Positions 8,879-17,341 of a stretch of DNA of 64,000 nt are shown piece after piece. The position numbers were made by a program, and so were the translations under genes. The stretch is from Chloroflexota bacterium. Its GTDB lineage: Bacteria; Chloroflexota; Dehalococcoidia; Lucifugimonadales; UBA3495. Where the stretch lies: NCBI GenBank assembly GCA_028874075.1, contig JAPPLU010000090.1, positions 39,360-103,359 on the forward strand, written 5' to 3'. The notes beneath the pieces are model-generated. The model had not been told where the DNA came from, did no database searches, and saw only the letters and a program-made list of their open reading frames with translations. Each line of letters opens with the position of its first letter. Within the stretch, counting starts at the first letter, position 1.

Positions 8879-9676
8879 ATGCGTTTTCACGTCCTGACCC
8901 TCTTCCCGGAAGCCTTCGAAGGGCCGGTCCGGCACAGCATGATTGGCCGGGCGATACAGCGCGGCCTTATTTCGGTACAGATCACCGATATCCGTTCCTA
9001 CACCCACGACGCCCATGGAACCGCCGACGACTACCAATTCGGGGGCGGCCACGGTATGGTGCTCAAGCCCGAACCCATCTTTGCCGCGGTATCCGACTCC
9101 CTCTCTCCCTACGACGAAGAGTCACGCCCTTCCATTCCCATCGTCCTGCTGTCTCCCCAGGGCCGTAGGTTAGACCAGCAACTGGTGCTGGAACTGGCAG
9201 AAGCCCCGGCCATGGCCCTGATTTGCGGCCACTACGCCGGCGTGGATGAGCGAGTCCGCGACCATCTGGCTACCCACGACGTCAGCATCGGCGACTACAT
9301 CCTGACCGGTGGCGAACTGGCAGCAATGGTGGTCATCGATGCCATTTCCAGGTTTGTGCCCAACGTGGTTGGCTCCGCCGAAAACGTGCTGGAAGACTCC
9401 ATTACCTCGGGGCTGCTGCAGCATCCTCTCTACACCCGCCCGGCGGAGTTCAGGGGCCTCGCGGTGCCTGATATTCTCCGCTCCGGCCACCACGGGGAGA
9501 TAGACCGCTGGCGCCGGCAGGAATCCCTGCGCCGGACCCTGGCTAGGCGACCTGACCTGCTGGACTCCGCTCACTTGACTGAAGCGGACTTGGCATACCT
9601 CGCCGAACTTGGCCATAAGTCTACGGCCGAGACATCAGATATCCATCCTAATCTTGATGAATCATCCCATTCCTGA
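8879..9676 (+). CDS. trmD: tRNA (guanine-N1-)-methyltransferase
   Basis: Methylates G37 next to the anticodon in a subset of tRNAs using SAM, preventing +1 frameshifting. The 265-residue SPOUT/trefoil-knot protein shows 'LTFPEAFEG'-type N-terminal sequence (here 'VLTLFPEAFEGP'), 'DDYQFGGGHGMVLKPEP' (about residues 50-66) and the knot region 'ICGHYAGVDERV' and 'SIGDYILTGGELAAMV'. Length is normal. The start is ATG 8879 with only a weak GGTAAG upstream. Its stop overlaps the next ATG as TGATG. The usual partners rimM, rpsP and rplS are absent here. Confidence 0.96.
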   Translation: MRFHVLTLFPEAFEGPVRHSMIGRAIQRGLISVQITDIRSYTHDAHGTADDYQFGGGHGMVLKPEPIFAAVSDSLSPYDEESRPSIPIVLLSPQGRRLDQQLVLELAEAPAMALICGHYAGVDERVRDHLATHDVSIGDYILTGGELAAMVVIDAISRFVPNVVGSAENVLEDSITSGLLQHPLYTRPAEFRGLAVPDILRSGHHGEIDRWRRQESLRRTLARRPDLLDSAHLTEADLAYLAELGHKSTAETSDIHPNLDESSHS

Positions 9677-10155
9677 TGCCCAAGTCCGAGTTCAAATTCT
9701 CCACTCCCGTTCGGGTCCGCTGGATGGAATGCGACGCCCAGGGTATCGTCTTTAATGGCGCCTACCTGGGCTATCTGGAAATTGCCCAGGCCGAATACTT
9801 CCGTAATCTGGGATTCTCCATCTACCGAATAGCCCAGAACGGCTACTTCGACAGCGCCGTCGTGAAGGCCGACCTTGAATTCAGGGCCCCCGCCCGGGTT
9901 GACGAGGTTCTGGAGCTCTTTGCGCGGGTGGCCCGCATTGGCAATACCAGCATTACCCTGCTGGTGGAAATCTACGCAGCAGGCTCTGATAAGGTGCTGA
10001 CTTACATAGAAGCGGTGTACGTGGGGTTTTACGCCGAATCGGAAACGACCAGGAGGGTTCCGGACGCCATCAGATCACTGGTAGAACACTTCGAAACTAT
10101 GGGAGAACCGCTGAGCCTGGAAGAATTTCCTGACCTTTTGGAGGCAGCCAGTTAG
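9676..10155 (+). CDS. Acyl-CoA thioesterase (hotdog fold, YbgC/4HBT family)
   Basis: A 159-residue single-hotdog thioesterase. The family motif is 'VRWMECDAQGIVFNGAYLGY' (about residues 13-32), in which the Asp after Glu-Cys is the catalytic acid of 4-hydroxybenzoyl-CoA thioesterase-like enzymes, and 'FDSAVVKADLEFRAPARVDE' follows as usual. It hydrolyses acyl-CoA thioesters; the exact acyl group is unknown. It starts at the ATG overlapping the trmD stop (TGATG) and so is translationally coupled to trmD. Confidence 0.88.
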   Translation: MPKSEFKFSTPVRVRWMECDAQGIVFNGAYLGYLEIAQAEYFRNLGFSIYRIAQNGYFDSAVVKADLEFRAPARVDEVLELFARVARIGNTSITLLVEIYAAGSDKVLTYIEAVYVGFYAESETTRRVPDAIRSLVEHFETMGEPLSLEEFPDLLEAAS

Positions 10156-10184
10156 GCTGTTGAGGCGTCAGCGGGGCAAAAGGA

Positions 10185-11099
10185 CTAAACCATGAATACT
10201 GGGGACTCGTCCAGGTTTATGCGAGTCTCTTCCGAGATGCCGGTGCGGAGAAATTTGGGGAGGCTAAACATACTCTGGTGGGTCTCACCATCGTAAAACG
10301 CCAGCTCCCGACCGGTTCGCTCCACCAGCAGCCGGTCAACTTCCTCTTCACCAAGGATTGACAGCGGCGAATCGGAGGCAATGTTGAACCCCCAAAGGGT
10401 CTGGAAGGCAGGTACGTGAACCTGGCACGGCACACAGTGGGCAAAGGTAGAAGAAAGGGTACGATTAATAGTGGTAAAGCACTCCTGATGACTCAGCAAC
10501 CCTGCTGGCCCGGATTGTGTAACAAGGATGCCACCGGGATTAAGCCTGGCCTTGGCGATCTCATAATACTGCCTGGTGTACAGCAGATAGGCCGGACCGC
10601 CCTCCATAGGGTCAACCAGGTCCATAATCATCACGTCAAAGGTCTCGTCCGTCTCCGCCAAATAGGCCCTGGCATCCCGGTGCATCAATTGCACTCGAGG
10701 GTCGTCAAAACCGCCCTGGTGGTGGCGTGGCAGATATTGGCGGCAGAGTTCAACAACCTCCTTGTCCAGGTCAATCATAATCGCCCGTTCTACCGTTTTG
10801 TGGGTTAGCGCCTCGCGCAAGGTACCACCTTCGCCGCCCCCGCCGATGAAAACGGTAGCGGGATTGGGGTGGAAGAGCATTGCGGGGTGAACCAGACTCT
10901 GGTGGTAGATATGCTCATCCCGTTCCGTGGACTGGGTCTTGCCGTCCAGGACCAGGCTGCGACCGTATAGGTCAGACTCCAGCACTTCCACGTGCTGATA
11001 TTCGGTTCTTCCCGAAAAAAGAACCTGCTGAACCCTTAACATTACGGCCAGATCGGGGTAAACCGTTTCGATGAGCCACTTGCCGGTAAGTTCTTCCAT
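10185..11099 (-). CDS. Aminopropyltransferase, thermospermine (ACL5)-like spermidine synthase
   Basis: A 304-residue polyamine aminopropyltransferase that uses decarboxylated SAM. The SAM site is 'VFIGGGGEGGTLREALTH' and the N-terminal sheet contains 'LVLDGKTQSTERDEHIYHQ'. The active-site segment reads 'DLVDPMEGGPAYLLYT' rather than the usual bacterial D-S-(S/T)-D-P form. From memory this matches plant ACL5-type thermospermine synthases (D-L-A-D-P-x-EGGP-C-Y-x-LYT), as does 'PGGILVTQSGPAG'. The product may therefore be thermospermine rather than spermidine, though this is inferred. The start is ATG at 11097-11099. It follows speD with an 18-bp gap, so the pair forms a polyamine operon. Confidence 0.88.
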   Translation of the reverse strand: MEELTGKWLIETVYPDLAVMLRVQQVLFSGRTEYQHVEVLESDLYGRSLVLDGKTQSTERDEHIYHQSLVHPAMLFHPNPATVFIGGGGEGGTLREALTHKTVERAIMIDLDKEVVELCRQYLPRHHQGGFDDPRVQLMHRDARAYLAETDETFDVMIMDLVDPMEGGPAYLLYTRQYYEIAKARLNPGGILVTQSGPAGLLSHQECFTTINRTLSSTFAHCVPCQVHVPAFQTLWGFNIASDSPLSILGEEEVDRLLVERTGRELAFYDGETHQSMFSLPKFLRTGISEETRINLDESPVFMV

Positions 11100-11117
11100 C
11101 TGAAAGGGGAGGTTCCT

Positions 11118-11489
11118 TTATGCCTGCACGCCAACCGGCAAAGAGAGCAGCCCACGCCTTACTTCGGTGATCTCCGGGGATCTGGACTCAAACAGTTCGA
11201 TCATGATCTGCGCGGCATCCCGGGGCTCAAAAGTGGAACCGCACGTGAAGATATCGGCGGCGGCGTAGTTGTATTCCGGCCAGGTGTGGATCGATATGTG
11301 GGACTCGGCGATAGATAATATGCCGGTGACCCCTTGTGGACTGAACTGATGGAATGACTCGCCGATTACGTGGGCACCCACGCCTTCGGCGGCTCCATAC
11401 AGTACACTGCGGACATGGTCCAGGTCGTCAAGAAGCTGGGGATTACTCTCCTTGAGCTCCAACAAAAGGTGCAGACCTAGTACATTCAA
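11118..11489 (-). CDS. speD: S-adenosylmethionine decarboxylase proenzyme
   Basis: Class 1b AdoMetDC of 123 residues. It self-cleaves to create a pyruvoyl cofactor and makes decarboxylated SAM, the aminopropyl donor for the adjacent synthase. The cleavage region is 'SIAESHISIHTWPE', with cleavage expected before the Ser of E-S-H; the downstream 'YAAADIFTCGST' carries the catalytic Cys. The start is TTG at 11487-11489, supported by GGAGGGCAGGTGA immediately upstream, with no in-frame ATG at the right place. A hairpin (GGGGG/CCCCC) lies in the leader at 11514-11527. Confidence 0.94.
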   Translation of the reverse strand: MNVLGLHLLLELKESNPQLLDDLDHVRSVLYGAAEGVGAHVIGESFHQFSPQGVTGILSIAESHISIHTWPEYNYAAADIFTCGSTFEPRDAAQIMIELFESRSPEITEVRRGLLSLPVGVQA

Positions 11490-11550
11490 TCACCTGCCCT
11501 CCTCTTCACTGTCGGGGGCTTTCCCCCTGAATTATGGGAAACGATTCTAG

Positions 11551-11579
11551 ATTTTATATTTAATTTCATTGGCAATCAA
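11551..11579 (-). promoter_or_regulatory. Promoter of the speD operon
   Basis: Minus-strand TTGATT (11579-11574), a 17-bp spacer and TAAAAT (11556-11551) lie in an AT-rich stretch upstream of speD. Transcription would begin near 11545 and the leader would include the GGGGG/CCCCC hairpin at 11514-11527. Confidence 0.65.
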
Positions 11580-11735
11580 TACCCTGCTGCATCCATTTCC
11601 CAAGTCAAGCCTGGTCGTTACCCCTGGCCGGCCGTCCTATTACCATGGGAGGCGGGGCAACTCTTCGTCCAGGAGTGTGCCTTACCCCTTTGTACGGGGT
11701 CGTTCGATTACTGATGGGGAATCCTGGCAGCCGCC

Positions 11736-11780
11736 GGTGGTGAGCTTGTCGAACCATCACCGTTGGCTTTTCGACAGGCT
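11736..11780. repeat. Short palindromic repeat of the 'TTCGACAAGCTCACC' type
   Basis: AGCTTGTCGAA (11743-11753) and TTCGACAGGCT (11770-11780) form an 11-bp inverted repeat with one wobble pair. Translation of the reverse strand gives 'VRQAHH', a spurious peptide widely seen where this intergenic repeat family occurs. A related sequence, 24 of 27 bases matching 11736-11762, is found at 44260-44286. It lies in the gene-free stretch 11580-12670, in which I see no coding sequence apart from this repeat and the larger repeat at 12078-12478. Confidence 0.6.
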
Positions 11781-12077
11781 GAAGGCGAGTGGCAGAATTG
11801 CCATCCACATTATAGAAGGACACTATCATGGAAGGGCCCAGACCACCGAAGCAGGAGGTTGCCTCTCCAGTTCGTATTGATTCAATCTGTCCAGCGGAAT
11901 TACCGAAGATGGGAAGATTCCGATTCCGCAACCGGGCAGTCGCATTTTGACTACGGCATGAGGGGCGCAATTGTCGTTTAAGGGAAACGCTGCCGTCTCC
12001 AATCTGGAGGTTCCCACCGGCACAGGAACGACGAACAGGGTAGCGGGGATCCGATGCTAGCAATTTGACTTGAGCAC

Positions 12078-12478
12078 CTAACCGCCACCTGAAAACTCTG
12101 AACCACTGAGCAGGCAAATGGTTTCCTGCCTGCCCTGGGGACATCTTTTTACTGCAATTTCAGGATAATTTTTTGTATCCGTGCCATTTTGGGCCATTTC
12201 GGGCTGTTTCGTATCTGCGACACAGGTCAGAGTGGACCACTGTGGCCGGAGAATGGGCCGCTCCCCAGATAGGAACGGGGTTGGACAGGTGGGCCATTCC
12301 GGGCCGTTTTGGGCCGTTTTGGGCCATTGGCTAAACCAAAGGCGATGAGAGGACCTCACTCCGGCACTCTTCCATGGGTAGAGAGGAGACTCACGTTTGA
12401 CGGTGCTATGGAGGGAATGTGCCATGGAAGTATGGTAGAGAAGCGATAACCAAGGAATCAAGAGGCAGGTGTCAGCAT
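12078..12478 (-). repeat. Dispersed non-coding repeat, copy A (inverted relative to copy B)
   Basis: Read on the minus strand, this stretch aligns over nearly its full length with 20268-20660 on the plus strand. Shared blocks in order include GACACCTGCCTC, CTACCATACTT, a 10-bp tandem array based on CGGCCCAAAA ending CGGCCCGGAATGGCCCAC, TTCCTATCTGG, CAGATACGAA, AATGGCAC and AAATTATCC-like segments, then GGGCAGGC. Copy A has two CCCAAAA units before the GGCCCGGAA unit and copy B has three. Open frames in it differ between the copies and give low-complexity peptides, so it looks non-coding. Function is unknown; candidates are a MITE-like element, a structured RNA or a protein-binding array. Confidence 0.7.
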
Positions 12479-12669
12479 GAAAATGGCATTTTGAATCCGC
12501 CAAAGGGGGCGCAGATGTGGCCCAAAGGATAACTCCTCAGCCTCCAGGTTCGAGGAACCGGTCGGCGAGAGAACGACGGACTTTCCAGAATCATGGCGCG
12601 TTTGCCCTGGTATCCGAAACCGACTAATATCGTCTGCCTCGAAACCCGATGTTCGATGACATTTGCTCA

Positions 12670-12698
12670 TTGACTATCAACCTTGCCGCCGATACAAT
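12670..12698 (+). promoter_or_regulatory. Near-consensus promoter giving a leaderless mRNA
   Basis: TTGACT (12670-12675), a 17-bp spacer and TACAAT (12693-12698) match the sigma-70 consensus at 5 of 6 positions in each hexamer. The PHP gene's ATG begins at 12707, only 8 nt after the -10 box, so transcription should start at or next to the A of the ATG. There is no Shine-Dalgarno sequence, which fits leaderless translation. Confidence 0.75.
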
Positions 12699-12706
12699 CG
12701 CCGCAT

Positions 12707-13405
12707 ATGGCTCGCATATTTGACCTCCACATCCATACCACCAAGGGCAGTGCCGACAGTAACCTTTCTCCTGAGGACCTGATTCTCGAGGCTGAGCGGC
12801 TAGGTCTGAGGGGACTTTGCATCACCGAGCATAGCGGCCCCTGGGACCGGCATGAGTTTGAGCGGTTTGCCAGTCGCCATAACGTGGTGCTCGTCAGGGC
12901 CATGGAAGCCGATACAGACATGGGCCACATGCTGGCCTTCGGAATGGACAGCTACCAGTCAGGCTTTCACAAGGCGGAAATTCTCTGCAAGGCAGCACGC
13001 GCCCAGGGTGGGTTCGTGGTTAGCGCCCATCCCTTCCGCGGAGTGCTGGGCAAGCATATGCGGGAGCGGCCCTATCTCTACCGTTCCCTGCCCGATGAGC
13101 CGATGCCCACTATTCCGGATCAAGCCTTGGAGCACCCCGTATTCAAGCTTGCCAACGCTATCGAGGTCGTCAACGGGGGGACTGCAGACGAGGAAAACGG
13201 CTTTGCTATGGAAGTTGCCAGCCTCCTTCGTATGCCGGTAACCGGAGGCAGCGACGCCCACTCCGTACACGGTCTGGGACGCTACGTTACCGCCTTCGCC
13301 GACGAAATAAATACCGAAGCGGAGTTCTTAACAGCCCTGCGATCCGGAAGCTACTTCCCGGCCGTGGGATTGAGGTTCGGACAACTTCGACCCTATACCG
13401 GTTGA
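12707..13405 (+). CDS. PHP-domain phosphoesterase
   Basis: A 232-residue polymerase-and-histidinol-phosphatase domain protein, likely a metal-dependent phosphoesterase. Metal motifs are 'FDLHIHTTKGSADSNLSPED' at the N-terminus (HxH plus distal residues), 'ITEHSG', 'AHPFRG', and 'GGSDAHSVHGLG' near residue 185, in family order. Substrate is unknown; relatives act on nucleoside or sugar phosphates. The ATG at 12707 is preferred over the in-frame TTG at 12683 because the TTG lies upstream of the -10 element. The transcript is probably leaderless. Confidence 0.87.
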   Translation: MARIFDLHIHTTKGSADSNLSPEDLILEAERLGLRGLCITEHSGPWDRHEFERFASRHNVVLVRAMEADTDMGHMLAFGMDSYQSGFHKAEILCKAARAQGGFVVSAHPFRGVLGKHMRERPYLYRSLPDEPMPTIPDQALEHPVFKLANAIEVVNGGTADEENGFAMEVASLLRMPVTGGSDAHSVHGLGRYVTAFADEINTEAEFLTALRSGSYFPAVGLRFGQLRPYTG

Positions 13406-13524
13406 TAACCTGCCGAGCGACGGTGTGACGGTAGAGAGACCGCCGAATTTTTCCTGTTTTACCTTAACCCTGCTGAAGTGGTCCGCTCCAAAGCAGCCAA
13501 TATGTTAATTAAGAATCCGCCAAG

Positions 13525-16404
13525 ATGACCCTGGTACAAAGCACCTCCAACTTGCCGACGCTGGAACGAACTTTCGTAGCTCTGGACCTGGAGACGACCG
13601 GCCTGGATGCCGACCGGGAGAAGATAATCCAGGTTGGAGCAGTCAAGTTTTGTGGCGACAGGGTCCTTGACCGGTTCGATACCTTCGTTAACCCGGGTCG
13701 GGCGATTCCCGACTTTATCCAGCGCCTTACGGGCATACGGCCGGACCAGGTGAGCCGTGCCCCCCACTTTTCCGCAGTCAGCCAGGGCCTGGAGGCCTTC
13801 ATTGAAGACCACCCCGTCATAGGACACAACATCGCCTTTGACCTGCGTTTCCTAGAAACCCACGGGCTAAATCTAGCCAATACCCGGTACGATACCTGGG
13901 ACCTGGCCTCCTTCGTGCTGCCCCGCAGCCCCGAGTACTCCCTCGGTGCCCTGGCCCGCCAGTTCGGGCTGGAACATCAACGCGCCCACCAGGCCATCGA
14001 CGACGCCGACGCCACCCGCCAGCTCTTTGTCACCCTCTTGAGAAAGGCCTCAGAAATGGACCCGGCGCTCATGGCCTACATCTGCAGCCTGGCAGACCGC
14101 AGCAATTGGGGCGTCGCCAACCTCTTGACCAATTTGGAAACAAGCTCCGACGGAAGGCAACAGGCCGTAGAATCCGCTCCAATTTTTAGTGCATCTGGCC
14201 TGGACTTCAGTCGTTTGGCCGCCCGCCTTGGGCGCCCGGAACGTCGCCGCTACGATGAGAATCTGGTGCACCTGGCCGAGGACAGGGTCGCTAGCCTTTT
14301 GAATCCCGGCGGCCCATTCTCACAAGCCTTTCCGGGTTTTGAGCAGCGGGGCGAACAAGAGGAAATGCTGAAGTCGGTAACGGAAGCAATCTACCATGGC
14401 AAGAAGTTAATCGTGGAAGGGGGCACCGGCGTTGGCAAGTCCATGGCCTACCTGCTGCCGGCCGTGATCTTCGCCGCTTCCAGGGGTCAGAGGGTGGTCA
14501 TTTCCACCAACACCATCAGCCTCCAGGAACAGTTAATGAACAAGGACATCCCTACTGTCATCAAGATACTGGAAGGAGGCGGCCTGGTGGAGGAAGGACT
14601 GGTCAAGGCCACTCAGCTAAAGGGTCGGGCCAACTATCTTTGCCTGCGCCGGTGGAACTACCTCGCCAACAACGACAACCCGTCAGTGGATGAAACCAGG
14701 CTTCTCAGCAAGACCGCCGTCTGGATGCAGGAGACAGCAGCCGGCGACCGGGCGGAGATCAACCTTTCCGGCCGAGACGCCTTTACCTGGAACAAGGTTT
14801 CGGCGGGTGAAAAGGGAGGTTGTCCTTCCCTCCGCAACAGCAGCTCCGCCTGTTTTCTGCGCAGCGCCCGGGAGCGGGCCGAACAGGCACACATCGTCGT
14901 CGTCAATCACGCCCTCCTGCTGTCCGACCTGGTCTATGGCGGGGGAATAATTCCTGACTACCAGAACCTGATCATCGACGAGGCTCACAACCTGGAGGAT
15001 GAAGCGACCAGACAGTTTGGCTTCCAATTGTCGGCCGATCTCCTGGGCGACATAGTAGACATGGTCACGCGTCTTAACCGGGAAGCTCGTCTTTCTCTCA
15101 ATACCTACGAGCTTCCACCTCTCGTCAGGCAGAACGGCGAAGGGCTGGTGGCACAGATTGACGAGCTAATGCCCCGCCTGAGGCAGAACTGGAACGATAT
15201 GTGGGCCGCCGCCCTCAGGTTTTACCAGGCCCAGGGTTCCGGCACCGACGATTTTCTTGTCACCGCCCGTTCTCGCAGCCAGCGTGGCTGGCAAGACCTG
15301 ACAACCGCATGGGAGAACGTGGACGTGGGCCTGGGAAACCTTGCCCAATCCCTGGCGAAGCTATATTCATACCTCCAGGAGACTGAGTTTCCAGTAAATT
15401 CCGACGAAGCGGCAGCCACAGGATCCGGCGACGTTTCTTCCCTCATTTCAGAGTGCAACGCCCTGCAGGGCAATGCCGAAGAGTTGAAGGACAAGATGGC
15501 GTCCATCATAGCCAGGGATGATCCCGCCAGGATTCACTGGGTAAAGCTGGACCAAGCAAAGGGAGAGGTCAGCCTGAATTCAGCTCCATTGGAGGTTGGC
15601 CCCACGCTGCGACAGCAGCTTTTCGACGAAAAGGACAGCGTGGTCCTCACCAGCGCTACTCTCAGCGCTCACGGTACGTTCGATTACGCCCGCCGCCGTC
15701 TCAGTCTGCCGGAAGACAGCGACGAATTGTTGGTTGGGTCCCCCTTCGACTATCGGAAGGCCGCACTGCTTATGATTCCCGAAGACATGCCTCAACCACA
15801 GACCGAAGGTTACGTGGAGGCCATGGGCCGCGCTATTCTGGACTTGGCGCTAAACCTTTCCGGCAGGACTATGGCCCTGTTCACTTCCTATTCGGCCCTG
15901 CGCAACGTTGCCAACCGCATCCGCAACCGCCTGGAGCAGCACGGCATCGAAGTGTTGGCCCAGGGGGTGGACGGCTCTCCGGCACAGATCAGTCGCCGCT
16001 TTGTTGATAACCCCAAGGCCGTCCTGCTCGGCACAAGCAGCTTCTGGGAAGGCGTGGATTTCCCCAGCGGCGTGATGCGCGCTCTGGTTATCACCCGCCT
16101 ACCCTTCCAGGTGCCCACCGACCCAGTGGTCAAGGCCCGCTCCGAGCAGTACGAAAACGCTTTTAACGACTTCTCCATACCTCAGGCAGTCTTGCGTTTT
16201 CGGCAGGGCATGGGCCGGCTGATCCGCAACAAGGGCGACAGCGGGGCCATCATCGTTTTGGACAAACGCATTACTGGTAGGAACTATGGGCAGGCTTTCC
16301 TGGACTCCATACCTTCCTGTACGCTCAAGCCCAGCAACCTGGCCAGCCTGGGCTCGCTGGCTGCCCAGTGGATAGAAGAGGCGGACCGTGGAATTGGTCG
16401 TTGA
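13525..16404 (+). CDS. dinG: DnaQ-like exonuclease / DinG-type helicase fusion
   Basis: A 959-residue protein. Residues about 15-175 form a DEDDh 3'-5' exonuclease: 'ALDLETTG' (D21, E23), 'GHNIAFDLRFL' and 'HQAIDDADA'. Residues about 270-950 form an XPD/DinG superfamily-2 helicase with Walker A 'GGTGVGKSM', the DEAH box 'IIDEAHNLEDEA', 'SFWEGVDFP' and the arginine-finger segment 'QGMGRLIRNKGD'. Cysteines in 'ANYLCLRR', 'GGCPSL' and 'SSACFL' lie where an Fe-S cluster domain sits in relatives, but only three are obvious. It probably unwinds damaged or R-loop DNA during repair. It overlaps the next gene by 17 bp, suggesting a repair operon. Confidence 0.92.
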   Translation: MTLVQSTSNLPTLERTFVALDLETTGLDADREKIIQVGAVKFCGDRVLDRFDTFVNPGRAIPDFIQRLTGIRPDQVSRAPHFSAVSQGLEAFIEDHPVIGHNIAFDLRFLETHGLNLANTRYDTWDLASFVLPRSPEYSLGALARQFGLEHQRAHQAIDDADATRQLFVTLLRKASEMDPALMAYICSLADRSNWGVANLLTNLETSSDGRQQAVESAPIFSASGLDFSRLAARLGRPERRRYDENLVHLAEDRVASLLNPGGPFSQAFPGFEQRGEQEEMLKSVTEAIYHGKKLIVEGGTGVGKSMAYLLPAVIFAASRGQRVVISTNTISLQEQLMNKDIPTVIKILEGGGLVEEGLVKATQLKGRANYLCLRRWNYLANNDNPSVDETRLLSKTAVWMQETAAGDRAEINLSGRDAFTWNKVSAGEKGGCPSLRNSSSACFLRSARERAEQAHIVVVNHALLLSDLVYGGGIIPDYQNLIIDEAHNLEDEATRQFGFQLSADLLGDIVDMVTRLNREARLSLNTYELPPLVRQNGEGLVAQIDELMPRLRQNWNDMWAAALRFYQAQGSGTDDFLVTARSRSQRGWQDLTTAWENVDVGLGNLAQSLAKLYSYLQETEFPVNSDEAAATGSGDVSSLISECNALQGNAEELKDKMASIIARDDPARIHWVKLDQAKGEVSLNSAPLEVGPTLRQQLFDEKDSVVLTSATLSAHGTFDYARRRLSLPEDSDELLVGSPFDYRKAALLMIPEDMPQPQTEGYVEAMGRAILDLALNLSGRTMALFTSYSALRNVANRIRNRLEQHGIEVLAQGVDGSPAQISRRFVDNPKAVLLGTSSFWEGVDFPSGVMRALVITRLPFQVPTDPVVKARSEQYENAFNDFSIPQAVLRFRQGMGRLIRNKGDSGAIIVLDKRITGRNYGQAFLDSIPSCTLKPSNLASLGSLAAQWIEEADRGIGR

Positions 16405-17329
16405 CCATCCCCTGGATCTGGAAGCCAGCCTGATGGGTGGACAGGCCCACCGCTGGCGGATTGAGGGCACAGAGGACGATCCCTGGTTCTCCGGCGTAGT
16501 GCGAGGCAACTTCATTCGCATGCGGCAACTGGGCCCCAATTGTGTGGAATTCCGTGCGGCCCCCTGGCCCGAAGCCTCCTGCATCCCCATTCTCCAGCAC
16601 TATTTCCGGTTGGACGACAACCTGCTCCGCATCCAGAAGGAAATCAGCCATGACTTCCGGGTGGCAGCTATGGTAGACCAATACCCCGGTCTGCGTGTCC
16701 TGCGCCAGGAACCCTGGGAATGCCTGGTAGCCTACATTTGCTCGGCCAACTCAAACATCCAGCGCATACACCAGGTGCTCGAAAACATCGCCCAAGCCTT
16801 TGGCAGTCCCATTGATCTGGACGGCCATGTGCGCCACTCCTTTCCCACACCGGTGCAGTTGGTGGAAGCCGGCGAAATGGAGTTGCGCCGCCTGGGACTG
16901 GGTTTTCGCGCCCCCTACGTGGACCGGGCCACCAGGGAAGTGGTGGAAGGCTCCCTGGACCTGAACGCTCTCACGCGCCAGCCTTATTTTGAAGCCAAGG
17001 AACGCCTGATGCAGTGCTACGGCATTGGCAGCAAAATCGCCGACTGCATTGCGGTATTTTCCCTGGAAAAACTCGAAGCATTCCCCATCGACGTCTGGGT
17101 GCGCCGCGCACTGGGCGAGTGGTATTTCCCGGGCGATAAGCCCCCGCCTGACCGGGAACTCCTGGCCTGGGCCCAGGGCTATTTTGGCCAATACGCCGGC
17201 TACGCCCAGCAGTACTTGTTCCACGGGCGAAGGCTGCAGAAGCGCGGCAAGGGGCAATCTACAGATGTTAGTGTAGAAGCCAGACACGAGAATATGCAGG
17301 AAGAAACCCCGCCTGGGTCCGTTGGCTGA
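16388..17329 (+). CDS. OGG1-like 8-oxoguanine DNA glycosylase/AP lyase
   Basis: A 313-residue helix-hairpin-helix GPD glycosylase of the eukaryote/OGG1-like family, excising oxidised guanine. The N-terminal TBP-like region (residues 1-110) precedes the HhH motif 'QCYGIGSKIADCIAVFSL', where the Lys in G-S-K matches the catalytic K249 of human OGG1 (GTKVADC), and the Asp in 'FPIDVWVRR' matches D268. The start is GTG at 16388, inside dinG, with GAAGAGG six nt upstream. Coupling to the helicase gene supports a role in DNA repair. The last 25 residues are a non-conserved tail. Confidence 0.88.
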   Translation: MELVVDHPLDLEASLMGGQAHRWRIEGTEDDPWFSGVVRGNFIRMRQLGPNCVEFRAAPWPEASCIPILQHYFRLDDNLLRIQKEISHDFRVAAMVDQYPGLRVLRQEPWECLVAYICSANSNIQRIHQVLENIAQAFGSPIDLDGHVRHSFPTPVQLVEAGEMELRRLGLGFRAPYVDRATREVVEGSLDLNALTRQPYFEAKERLMQCYGIGSKIADCIAVFSLEKLEAFPIDVWVRRALGEWYFPGDKPPPDRELLAWAQGYFGQYAGYAQQYLFHGRRLQKRGKGQSTDVSVEARHENMQEETPPGSVG

Positions 17330-17341
17330 CAGACCACTCCC

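Noticed and set aside
11605..12144. A 179-codon minus-strand frame
   Set aside because: Low-complexity, contains the repeat-derived VRQAHH peptide and has no ribosome binding site or family match.
12078..12503. An open frame of about 140 codons on the minus strand in repeat copy A, and frames of similar size in copy B
   Set aside because: The frames share only a short array-derived peptide (KTAQNGP-like) and otherwise differ although the DNA aligns, so coding is not conserved.
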